Position numbers and translations under genes: made by a program | Notes under the pieces: generated by a model | Database searches by the model: none | Told to the model about the DNA's origin: nothing | Seen by the model: only the letters and a program-made list of their open reading frames with translations | NCBI GenBank assembly: GCA_045656005.1 | Contig: JAZOQG010000046.1 | Coordinates: 1 to 34,631 of the forward strand | From: JAZNQN01 sp045656005 | Lineage (GTDB): Bacteria > Bacillota > Clostridia > UMGS1883 > UMGS1540 | Length of the DNA stretch: 34,631 nucleotides | Direction: 5' to 3' | Shown here: piece after piece, positions 16,701 through 23,856 of the stretch | How positions within the stretch are numbered: position 1 is the first letter of the stretch | How the letters are laid out: each line of letters opens with the position of its first letter

Positions 16701-17447
16701 TCAGCACAGGAAGAATTTGATTTCTTAAATCACTTTGAGCCTATAGCAGAGTGGACAGTTTCGGACGACGTTAAAAAGACAGACGGGCTTTCTGATATCC
16801 GGGTAAATGGTGAAACGGTTCAAGGATTTTCGAAAACGAATACTGTTTATGATTACAATATTGAAAGAGATGATCCGATACCTGAAATATCTGCAGATGC
16901 ACTTCCAGGCTGGAGGGCAGATGTAATTCAGGCTGACACACTTCCGGGAACTGCGATAATCAAGGTTATAAATGAAAATAATCCTGCTGATTACTATGCT
17001 GTAAAGGTAAATATCAAAGTTCCGCTTTATATCGGTCTTCCCGAAAACATGCTCCCACTAGAAATTAAAAACTTTGAGGCAACACCTGAGGGTAACGGTA
17101 GCGATTTTGCAGTGAATGCATTTGATAATGACTTTGCTACACGATGGGCAGTTGAAGGAAATTCACAAATGTTACTTGACCTTGGTGAAAGCAAAGAAAT
17201 TGATGCCGTTTCCGTTTCGTTCTATCTTGGTGACGAAAGAATTAATTACTATACAATTGAAGTTTCAGATGATAAGAAAGAATGGAAAAAGGTGTTTGAT
17301 GGTGAAAGCACGGGTACATCAAGTGATTATATGACCGTGTTCCTTGACAATGCAAAAGGCAGATATATAAGACTTTGCTTTGAAAGAACAAGCACCGGCA
17401 CATGGAATAGTACAAACGAAATCAAAGTAATGCAGAAGCAAAAATAG
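13722..17447 (+). CDS. Secreted heparinase II/III-type polysaccharide lyase with discoidin domain (copy 2)
   Basis: The start is TTG 13722, five bases after AGGTGG, giving a clean signal peptide (KKILAILLTVVISAGVLPVS, cleavage near SAA-ED). Order in the 1241 residues: lectin-like module with STADAGPNPNWHFMDFF as in copy 1, copper-amine-oxidase-like module (about 255-375), alpha/alpha-toroid (400-740), heparinase II/III sandwich (about 750-1000), a beta-rich linker, and an F5/8 type C (discoidin, CBM32-like) domain (about 1110-1241). Likely active-site residues are Tyr625/Glu626 in DGGYYEG and His776 in GHQQLDKGHF. It differs from copy 1 mainly at the C-terminus: a sugar-binding discoidin domain replaces the Ig and second lectin modules. 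The two enzymes probably act on the same class of acidic polymer with different attachment. A terminator follows. Confidence 0.88.
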   Translation: MKKILAILLTVVISAGVLPVSAAEDVGVKRMFVYDDAELPYSTPGGDWETFKDTDDGTKLEKVKMGDGHVMRMHGGEKGQRAQAGLIFAHFKNYDVQKYVMRLDLMVKQYGTFSCSTADAGPNPNWHFMDFFKIDKHGFINIGGKPTVYMPLGEFHNLAFVVDNTKHKFDFYFDEKYMATATYDEKYNWLVEFNFYLDGAFGGSDAYFDNFALYEADALQSKDAEREAFYQRYNEVISSSPLRDELEEKIGDYNLFALDAKYGCWGGKRQEMPYRLIQYIDTTMAPVRCTAEAMGAEVLYSPKETKVVTDDKTYTLTVGSKYIGGVKEAMPREVMLIDGVMYIPAEAFFSLFGTVFHDSKNEFYAIGKENFEKELDSYINAEEMYFYLVYYKPMPEEIIKDFNENINGAHPRIFYTKERVAEILEDVKTDPDMKAWYDEQIALADKSFGLPGIKLLPSTSKLNTAWSGDVNSFIYLAQAYLFTKDTKYANELWRALEYYIDNNPDQNHRRAYLNGSGLGSGIARAYDWCYDYFTPQQRKKIEDYVRTTVIEHWTRAFKELTGYSSASYAVKYARDNINCVIQSQYLAPVMAFFETDPEYYSECVTAAIRAIEYFLPNYAPDGGYYEGPPYWAYATENLANFYELLEMPLGTDYGYYDVFSINKTGAFPVYMQGATIGFNFSDGDRASLMNGINTAYYFAKKNGDKEFATILTNLMRSTGYAVGDRRYDPDFKAEEVSEYPLDGYFRNVEAGSMRERWNDTGANYLGYRGGENNAGHQQLDKGHFVFDALGERWAEDLGRDNYNYPGYFDYPQRYTYYVNRGEGHNVLLVNSKDRVDDQVHGVTVYKTGGESKAGGGYAVLDTSPVYYSEDVKSAKRGFMLTDFRKTAVIRDELVLNKNGCDIWWFMHTLADIEILEGGKEALLTQGNKQLMMRLDCTDPNARFEVTEPEHMSEKTKPEAQYITKLKNIKRLAINAKGNVGEFNLTVNMRGVQLSAQEEFDFLNHFEPIAEWTVSDDVKKTDGLSDIRVNGETVQGFSKTNTVYDYNIERDDPIPEISADALPGWRADVIQADTLPGTAIIKVINENNPADYYAVKVNIKVPLYIGLPENMLPLEIKNFEATPEGNGSDFAVNAFDNDFATRWAVEGNSQMLLDLGESKEIDAVSVSFYLGDERINYYTIEVSDDKKEWKKVFDGESTGTSSDYMTVFLDNAKGRYIRLCFERTSTGTWNSTNEIKVMQKQK

Positions 17448-17454
17448 TATTGAT

Positions 17455-17484
17455 AACACAGGCAGACATAAGCCTGCCTGTGTT
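17455..17484 (+). terminator. Hairpin after the second lyase
   Basis: AACACAGGCAG (17455-17465) pairs perfectly with CTGCCTGTGTT (17474-17484) around an 8-base loop, 7 bp past the lyase stop. The following bases are A-rich rather than a clean T run, so termination may be partial, or the stem may stabilise the 3' end of a processed lyase message. Confidence 0.55.
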
Positions 17485-17543
17485 TGAAATAAAAAAACGA
17501 ACAAAGTTTTTATTACTTGTTCCAAAAAGAAAGGATGTATAGA

Positions 17544-19148
17544 ATGAAGAAAAGCAAAAAAATCATAGCATTTATGTTGGCATTGGTAGCTATTGTTTCT
17601 CTTTCCGGCTGTTCGGGTGGGAACAAAGATGCAGTGTCAAACGCATCCGGTTATCCGGGAGCGGAGGTAAAATTAAACGGTGATGATATCTATCCAATTG
17701 AATGTGAAGACACAATTACATGGTGGAAAGATATGTCCGACCTTGGCACAACCTTTGAAAATTTTGGGGATACACCGATTGCAAAAAAGCTTGCCGAAGA
17801 AACAGGAATTAAAGTGGAGTATATCCATCCCGTACAGGGACAGGGAGCCGAGCAGATACAGCTTTTAATTGCTTCGGATGAACTGCCTGACCTTGTAAAG
17901 CATAGCTGGAATACATACCCTGGCGGACCTGAAATGGCTATTGCAGATGACTATATTTATGACATTGGTGATTTAATAGATAAATTTGCGCCTGCCCTTA
18001 AAAAAATGCTTAGTGAAAACAAGGAATGGGATAAGCAAATTAAAACCGACAGCGGAAAGTATTACTCAGTTCCAATGTTTTTAGAGCCGGGACTTTTACA
18101 GATTTGCTACGGTCCGGCGCTGAGAGGAGATTTGCTTGAAAAACTCAACCTTGAAGCACCTACAACAATTGAAGAGTGGGAAAAGGTTTTAAGAGCCTTT
18201 AAAGAAAACGGAGTCCAGTACCCTTACATGGGAGACTTCGGCCAGCTGCTTGATACATTCAGCTCCGGTTTTGGATTTTACAAAGAATGGTATCACGATA
18301 ATGGGGAGATTAAATACGGCTATTCTCAGCCCGGCTACAAAGAATTTCTTATGACACTTAACAGATGGTATGAGGAAGGACTTATCCACCCCGATTTTCT
18401 TACACTTGATACCACTAAAATTCAGAGTGAAATGCTAAACGGAAAAGCCGGCTCAAGCACTTTTTGGGCAGGTTCAGGCATGGGACCGCTTTTGAAAGCA
18501 GCTGAGGAATTTGGTGAATATTCGTTTAAGGGTGTTCAGTTCCCCGCAGAAGAAAAGGGGAAGAATGCCGAATATAACTACATAACTGCGCAGGTTTTAA
18601 TGAGCAGTGGCACTGCAATTTCGAAAAACTGTAAAAACCCCGAGCTTGCGATGAGACTTATAGATTATGCGTTTACAGAAGAGGGTAAAATTCTGTCAAG
18701 CTTTGGTATTGAAGGCGTGAGCTATAATATGGTGGAAGGTTATCCTAAATATACCGATATTATTCACAATAACCCGGACGAATACACAGTTTCGCAGGCT
18801 ATAGCTGCATATACCCTTAATGGCCATATTCCAATGCTCCAGGATGTAAGATACATCGAGCAGTATTACACACAACCCGAACTTTCAGCGGCACAGAGAG
18901 AATGGAACAAAACAAACATGAACGACCATATTGTGCCTCAGCTTTATGTAAAAGAAGAGGAAAGCGCGAAATCTGCCGACATTATGGTAAATGTTAACAC
19001 ATACGCACAGGAAATGGCAATCAAATTTATAACAGGCAGAGAGTCCTTTGATAAATATGATGATTATCTCAAGCAACTCGAAACTTTTGGACTTGGTGAA
19101 GCGGTAGCCTTTCAGCAAGATGCATTTGACAGATATAATAAGAGATAG
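17544..19148 (+). CDS. Extracellular sugar-binding lipoprotein of an ABC importer
   Basis: ATG 17544 is chosen because AGAAAGGA lies nine bases upstream and the protein then starts with a classic lipoprotein signal: KKSKK, a hydrophobic stretch and lipobox LSGC with Cys23 as the anchor. The mature protein of about 510 residues is of the family 1 solute-binding type, resembling the LplA group that binds oligosaccharides (ITWWKDMSDLG, TGIKVEYIHPVQGQGAEQIQ, IASDELPDLVKHSW). It should hold lyase products at the membrane for import. The two permease genes that usually follow are absent from the window, as is an ATPase, so the partner permease must be encoded elsewhere if the protein is functional. 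It is flanked by hairpins at 17455-17484 and in the gap after its stop. Confidence 0.92.
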   Translation: MKKSKKIIAFMLALVAIVSLSGCSGGNKDAVSNASGYPGAEVKLNGDDIYPIECEDTITWWKDMSDLGTTFENFGDTPIAKKLAEETGIKVEYIHPVQGQGAEQIQLLIASDELPDLVKHSWNTYPGGPEMAIADDYIYDIGDLIDKFAPALKKMLSENKEWDKQIKTDSGKYYSVPMFLEPGLLQICYGPALRGDLLEKLNLEAPTTIEEWEKVLRAFKENGVQYPYMGDFGQLLDTFSSGFGFYKEWYHDNGEIKYGYSQPGYKEFLMTLNRWYEEGLIHPDFLTLDTTKIQSEMLNGKAGSSTFWAGSGMGPLLKAAEEFGEYSFKGVQFPAEEKGKNAEYNYITAQVLMSSGTAISKNCKNPELAMRLIDYAFTEEGKILSSFGIEGVSYNMVEGYPKYTDIIHNNPDEYTVSQAIAAYTLNGHIPMLQDVRYIEQYYTQPELSAAQREWNKTNMNDHIVPQLYVKEEESAKSADIMVNVNTYAQEMAIKFITGRESFDKYDDYLKQLETFGLGEAVAFQQDAFDRYNKR

Positions 19149-19220
19149 GCGAAAATAGTAAAAGAGCTTTTTCTATAAGTTTCGCATAAAAAACAAAATT
19201 TTAGGCGAAAGCCTTAAAAT
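19149..19220 (+). promoter_or_regulatory. Structured spacer after the binding-protein gene
   Basis: Two possible hairpins occur in the 94-bp gap: GCGAAA (19149-19154) with TTTCGC (19180-19185), and ATTTTAGGC/GCCTTAAAAT (19198-19220) closed by a GAAA tetraloop with one bulge. Neither has a T run. Such stems between binding-protein genes and their neighbours often set relative mRNA amounts; that role here is inference. Confidence 0.35.
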
Positions 19221-19242
19221 AATAAAAAGGAGTTGTTAATTT

Positions 19243-22179
19243 ATGAAAAACGCGAAAAAACTTTTGGCAATGTTTCTTACCATTGTTATGATGGCGTCGG
19301 TTATGTGTGTAAACACCAGTGCCATTACTTTCAACTGGGCTGAGTACAAGTACGACTTTCAGAATTTTGAAGTGGGTACAGGTAAAGCATTGGGTGTAGC
19401 CGACCCTTATTACACTTTACAGTTAGGAAGCGGAGATCAGAAAATAGACTTCACCTGCGGTGATTGGGGAGGGCTTGACGTTTTTGTAGAAAATGACCCT
19501 GCCGGAGTAGTAGGAAATAAAGTTCTTAAGTATAAAAGACAGTATTCTACAACTTCGCTTAATGGTCATACATATTATGCATATAATCAGGATATGAAAA
19601 CTGCATTCACATTCAAATATTATGTTCCTTCGAGCGATGGCGGTTCGATAACATTAGGATGGAGATATAATTCGGGTACAACTGATGTTACTTTAGCAGA
19701 TTTTAATGATTCAAGCATGAAAGTTTTTGGCAATCAGCTTAAAACTTCAGATGGTGCAAATACCACATACATCAAAGACAAATGGAATACATGTACAATC
19801 GTAATCGATGATACTGCTGATGGTGCCGGTGTTTGGGCAGAGGTATATCTCAACGGCGAAAAGGTTCTTAATAAAACAAAAGTAATAGACCAGAATATAG
19901 CTTCATCGTCTTGGCAAGATTATATATTCTTATATGGCGGTGCGGGAACAGTATATTTTGATGATTTTGAATCACGCAGATCGGATTGGGATATTCTTAT
20001 AAATGCTCCCACAGTTTCAATAGATGTAAAACATCAGGGAGAAGCAGTTTTAGTTTCCGACAAGGAAATTGACCTTACATTCACAGCAGATACAGACAAC
20101 CTTATGGACACTTCCACATATGCAGGTAATATTTCCGTAAAAGCAGGTGCTACTGCACTTACAGAAGGAGTAGATTACACAGTTTCTTATGTTGACCTTA
20201 AAAATGTAAAGCTTACTCTTAAAAACAATATGGTATATAACACAACCTACACAGTTTCAGCATCAGATGCCGTAAAAACTGTAGCAGGTGTTTCGGCGCC
20301 GGCAACATTTACCTTTAAAACAGAGGAAAATATAAGCGGAAACACTGCACCTGTGGCTACAATTATTGGTATCAGTGATAAAACAAGATTTAATGTAGGT
20401 GAACCTGTTAACTTTAGCGTAAATGCTACAGATGCAGACGGCGACGCTATAAAGTTGGTTAAGATTTTTGATAACGGAACAGTAATTGAATCGAAAAATG
20501 AAGCTCCTTACGAGTTTGCAATTTCATCTCTTACAGAAGGTGAACATACACTTTCAGCGGTTGCCATAGATGTAAACGATGCTCAAAGCGATGCGGCAAC
20601 AGTAAAGGTTATTGTTAAAAATAACACACCTACAGAGGTTTGCTTCTCCGTACAGGACGGATATGTTTTCTACTTTAACGAAAATGTAACTCTTTCAGCA
20701 TACGGCAGCGATGCTGACGGCGAGGCAATCTCAAATGCAAGCATATCTGTTGATGGCAATGCTGCCACTAATGGTACTTTTAGCGGTGCGCTCACTGTTG
20801 GCAAACATAATGTATCGGCTAAAGTTACAGACTCAAGAGGAACTGAATACACAAAAGAAATTACCATTGAATACAGACCTGAAATACTTCGTGGTCATGG
20901 CAGCATCATAAATGCAGATTTTGACACTGCTGATGTCACTTTCCAGAATACAACAGGACTTAATACCGGCAAAGCACAGGTAGATGAAGCACACGGCATC
21001 AGTTTCTATTTCGAAACAACAGAGTCCACTTCAGCAGAAACAGGAGCGGCGCATTATGAAGAATGGAGCTATTGGAGAAACGGTGTATTCTCATATGATT
21101 TTTATGCAGAAGACGTTTCGGCACAGGAAATTGGCACACCAATTGCAAGTGCAGGTGATTACGGACTTTCGTTTGTGCCTCCAGTAAGAATTATAAACGG
21201 TGAAATTAAAAACACACAAACGGGTGTTGTATATGGTGAAATTGAAAGCGGCAGATGGTATCATGCAGAGCTTTATGTAAACACAGATTCAAACCGTGCT
21301 ATGCTCAACATTGCCGGTTATCAGATTTTGTTTGATAACTTACAAAATGATGGTAATTTTACCTATGTAAGAGCATTTAGAGCAGTTCCTTACTACCCAG
21401 TTGATGATGCTCCTGCAGGAAAGAAATTTTATATTGACAATATAAGAGACTACATTTACGGTTCCAAATATGCAAAGGTAGAAGGAATAAAAGCTGTTTC
21501 TGAAAGTGGAAAAGAGTTTACTTGCGGAAGTATGCTTACTGATACTAAGTATTTTATAGTAGAGCTTGAACTTCCTATGCCTTCAAATGTAGATCCGAAA
21601 AATTATATTTCATTCTACAAAAACGGTGCAGCAGAAGGATATAGTGCAGAGTTTTATGGTGAAATGGGAACAAATAATGGTTACTCATATTACAAAGCCG
21701 TAAAAATTACACCTGCAACCCAACTTACAGCCGGTGATAAATACTCAATAAAGCTTGCAGCAGGAACTCCGGCATATCCTGCAAATGACACAATTTACAA
21801 CGATTCCATGACAGTAAGCCTTTGCGAATACACATTTGATTTTGTTGCATGTGACAAGAGTTTGTTCTTTGAAAATGCAGGTGTTTATGAAGGCGAAACA
21901 AAAGTAAGTAAGCTTTCTGAAATTATTGGAAATGATGTAACGCTTAATCTTAATGTTACAAACATTACAGGAGGAGAAAAAACATTATATGTAATTTTGG
22001 CAGCTTACAAAGGCGACAAAATGATTGACATTGAAATGAAACAAATTCTTGTTGCTAATGATTTAAGCGGATATCCTGTAAAAACAGATGCCGTTTCAAA
22101 GGATGGAGCTGACAAGATTAAAGGATTTGTATGGGACAACAACTTAACACCTTTTGCTGACGTGGCACTTGTTGACTAA
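19243..22179 (+). CDS. Large secreted protein with lectin-like and Ig-like modules
   Basis: The protein has 978 residues, with ATG after AAAGGAGTTG and a signal peptide (KKLLAMFLTIVMMASVMCVN, cleavage near TSA-IT). Order: a LamG/concanavalin-like module (about 30-245, ending YFDDFESRRSDW), an SbsA-type Ig-like domain (about 255-360), two further Ig or cadherin-like domains with ATDADGDAI and GSDADGEAI motifs (365-455 and 458-545), a second lectin-like module (about 550-745, ending FYIDNIRDY), and a beta-rich C-terminus. I see no catalytic motif and no SLH or LPXTG anchor. It is likely a polysaccharide-binding or scaffold protein of the cell surface, working next to the lyases, but no defined function can be assigned. 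It shares the WYHAELYVNTDSNRAMLNI-like strand pattern with the lyases' end modules. Confidence 0.75.
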   Translation: MKNAKKLLAMFLTIVMMASVMCVNTSAITFNWAEYKYDFQNFEVGTGKALGVADPYYTLQLGSGDQKIDFTCGDWGGLDVFVENDPAGVVGNKVLKYKRQYSTTSLNGHTYYAYNQDMKTAFTFKYYVPSSDGGSITLGWRYNSGTTDVTLADFNDSSMKVFGNQLKTSDGANTTYIKDKWNTCTIVIDDTADGAGVWAEVYLNGEKVLNKTKVIDQNIASSSWQDYIFLYGGAGTVYFDDFESRRSDWDILINAPTVSIDVKHQGEAVLVSDKEIDLTFTADTDNLMDTSTYAGNISVKAGATALTEGVDYTVSYVDLKNVKLTLKNNMVYNTTYTVSASDAVKTVAGVSAPATFTFKTEENISGNTAPVATIIGISDKTRFNVGEPVNFSVNATDADGDAIKLVKIFDNGTVIESKNEAPYEFAISSLTEGEHTLSAVAIDVNDAQSDAATVKVIVKNNTPTEVCFSVQDGYVFYFNENVTLSAYGSDADGEAISNASISVDGNAATNGTFSGALTVGKHNVSAKVTDSRGTEYTKEITIEYRPEILRGHGSIINADFDTADVTFQNTTGLNTGKAQVDEAHGISFYFETTESTSAETGAAHYEEWSYWRNGVFSYDFYAEDVSAQEIGTPIASAGDYGLSFVPPVRIINGEIKNTQTGVVYGEIESGRWYHAELYVNTDSNRAMLNIAGYQILFDNLQNDGNFTYVRAFRAVPYYPVDDAPAGKKFYIDNIRDYIYGSKYAKVEGIKAVSESGKEFTCGSMLTDTKYFIVELELPMPSNVDPKNYISFYKNGAAEGYSAEFYGEMGTNNGYSYYKAVKITPATQLTAGDKYSIKLAAGTPAYPANDTIYNDSMTVSLCEYTFDFVACDKSLFFENAGVYEGETKVSKLSEIIGNDVTLNLNVTNITGGEKTLYVILAAYKGDKMIDIEMKQILVANDLSGYPVKTDAVSKDGADKIKGFVWDNNLTPFADVALVD

Positions 22180-22194
22180 TTAAAAGGAGGACAT

Positions 22195-23856
22195 ATGAAA
22201 AAGCTTATAGCATGGCTTCTTTGTTGTCTTTTGTTGCTAACCTTTCCCGTGTGCGTTATGGCTGACGATACCATAAAAGCCGATTATGATATTTTATCGG
22301 GCAGAGTCGAGGGTAGTTTTACCCTCGGCACCGCTCCCGCGGATGTGTTTGCTCTTTTTCTACTGAAAGGCACAGAATTTGCTGACATAGTGGCACCTGC
22401 GGAGCTTGGAGATATTTCAGCACTTGAGAGCGTGGCATATTATTATGACCACTATATTTCTGATTCAAACGGAAAATTCAGTTTTTCGTTTTCTTTTCCC
22501 GAAGATGCACCCGTGGGAAATTATTTGGTTTTAGTAACAAATGGCAGCAAGGTTTTTACACATTCATTTATTCGTTATGATGAGGAAATTTTAAAACAAA
22601 ACATTGAAACTTTAAATTCAAAAACTTCAAAAGAAGAGTTTGTGGTATATTTCTGGGAACTTTTTAACGCGGAACAACTTCCGGTTATACCAAAGGACTA
22701 TACTTTAACTGAAAGCTTTAAAACTTCAGTAACCGACAGCTTTTTTAATAATAAAGAAAATAATGTTACTGAATTTAAAAACAGATTTAATGAACTTTAT
22801 TTTTCAGAGAAAGTTAAAAATTGCGAAAGGGAAGAGTATATTTCTTTCATTTCAGAAAATGCTGAAAATCTTGGCATAGATGCATCATATGCAAAAAATC
22901 TTACACCAGCGCAGAAAATTTACTTTCTGGATATAATGGTTGGCAAAGAATTTGAAAATGCAGAGAATTATAAAAAATTATATGAGGATGCAGTTGTGCT
23001 AACACTTGCATCAAAAGCTCAGAACTATCAGGAAATTAAAAACGCTGTGAGCATTTTTGGAAATGTTACGTTAGATTTTGATGGGGACTACAAGAAGGTT
23101 TCAGATTCAGCAAATATATATAAAAAGATGCTGGGAAAAACATACGAAAGTATTGAAGACATCGTAAAAGGCTTTAACAATGCGATAGATGAGGTTATAT
23201 ACGAGCAGAAAAAAAACAATGGCTCATCTGTGCCAAATACCGGAGGCAGCTCGCATGTCGGCTCCACGGGCGGCTCGGCACCCGTGCAGAGCACTCCTGT
23301 GCCTCAAGTTGCACCTTTTAGTGATATAAAAGATGTACCATGGGCTTACGATGCCATAACCTCTCTCCAAACAAAAGGAGTTTTGCAAGGTGACGGCAGC
23401 GGCAAATTTTATCCTTCAAACTTTGTTACAAGAAGTGAATTTATCAAAATGCTTGTAGCGGCTTTCGGACTTCAAAATGCAGTGGCTGAAATCGAGTTTA
23501 AAGACGTAAGTAAAGAGGGATGGGAATATATATACGTTGCAAGTGCATCAAAACTTGGCATTATAAAAGGAAAATCAGTGGATATATTTGGTGGAAATGA
23601 CAAAATATCAAGAGAAGATATGGCGCTCATTATTTACAGACTCGCTTCTCTTATCGGTGTATCCTTTGAAGAAAAGGCAGAGTTTTCTGACTCGTCACTT
23701 GTAAGTGAATATGCAAAAGAGGCAGTTTCCTTTATGGCAGGTGCAGGTCTTGTAAAAGGAAACGGAGAAAACTTCGAGCCTAAAGATAATGCACAAAGAG
23801 CACATTGTGCAGTTATTATTTCAAGATTATTAGAAAGGACAGGTGCAAATAAATGA
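22195..23856 (+). CDS. SLH-domain surface protein (C-terminal anchor)
   Basis: The protein has 553 residues, with ATG after AAAGGAGGAC. A signal peptide (KKLIAWLLCCLLLLTFPVCV, cleavage near VMA-DD) is followed by a beta-sandwich-like part (25-130), a mainly helical part (130-340), a Ser/Gly/Pro linker (about 345-372) and three SLH repeats (about 372-425, 434-490, 496-550) with motifs such as WAYDAITSLQTKGVLQGDGS, FYPSNFVTRSEFIKML and FEPKDNAQRAHCAVIISRLL. SLH repeats bind pyruvylated cell-wall polymers, so this is anchored in the S-layer or wall. The N-terminal part may hold the substrate or other locus proteins. Its stop overlaps the next gene's ATG by four bases, indicating coupled translation. 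Confidence 0.88.
   Translation: MKKLIAWLLCCLLLLTFPVCVMADDTIKADYDILSGRVEGSFTLGTAPADVFALFLLKGTEFADIVAPAELGDISALESVAYYYDHYISDSNGKFSFSFSFPEDAPVGNYLVLVTNGSKVFTHSFIRYDEEILKQNIETLNSKTSKEEFVVYFWELFNAEQLPVIPKDYTLTESFKTSVTDSFFNNKENNVTEFKNRFNELYFSEKVKNCEREEYISFISENAENLGIDASYAKNLTPAQKIYFLDIMVGKEFENAENYKKLYEDAVVLTLASKAQNYQEIKNAVSIFGNVTLDFDGDYKKVSDSANIYKKMLGKTYESIEDIVKGFNNAIDEVIYEQKKNNGSSVPNTGGSSHVGSTGGSAPVQSTPVPQVAPFSDIKDVPWAYDAITSLQTKGVLQGDGSGKFYPSNFVTRSEFIKMLVAAFGLQNAVAEIEFKDVSKEGWEYIYVASASKLGIIKGKSVDIFGGNDKISREDMALIIYRLASLIGVSFEEKAEFSDSSLVSEYAKEAVSFMAGAGLVKGNGENFEPKDNAQRAHCAVIISRLLERTGANK

Noticed and set aside
17517..17543. Upstream TTG and ATG starts for the binding lipoprotein
   Set aside because: They put extra residues before the Lys-rich lipoprotein signal, and the ribosome site fits ATG 17544.
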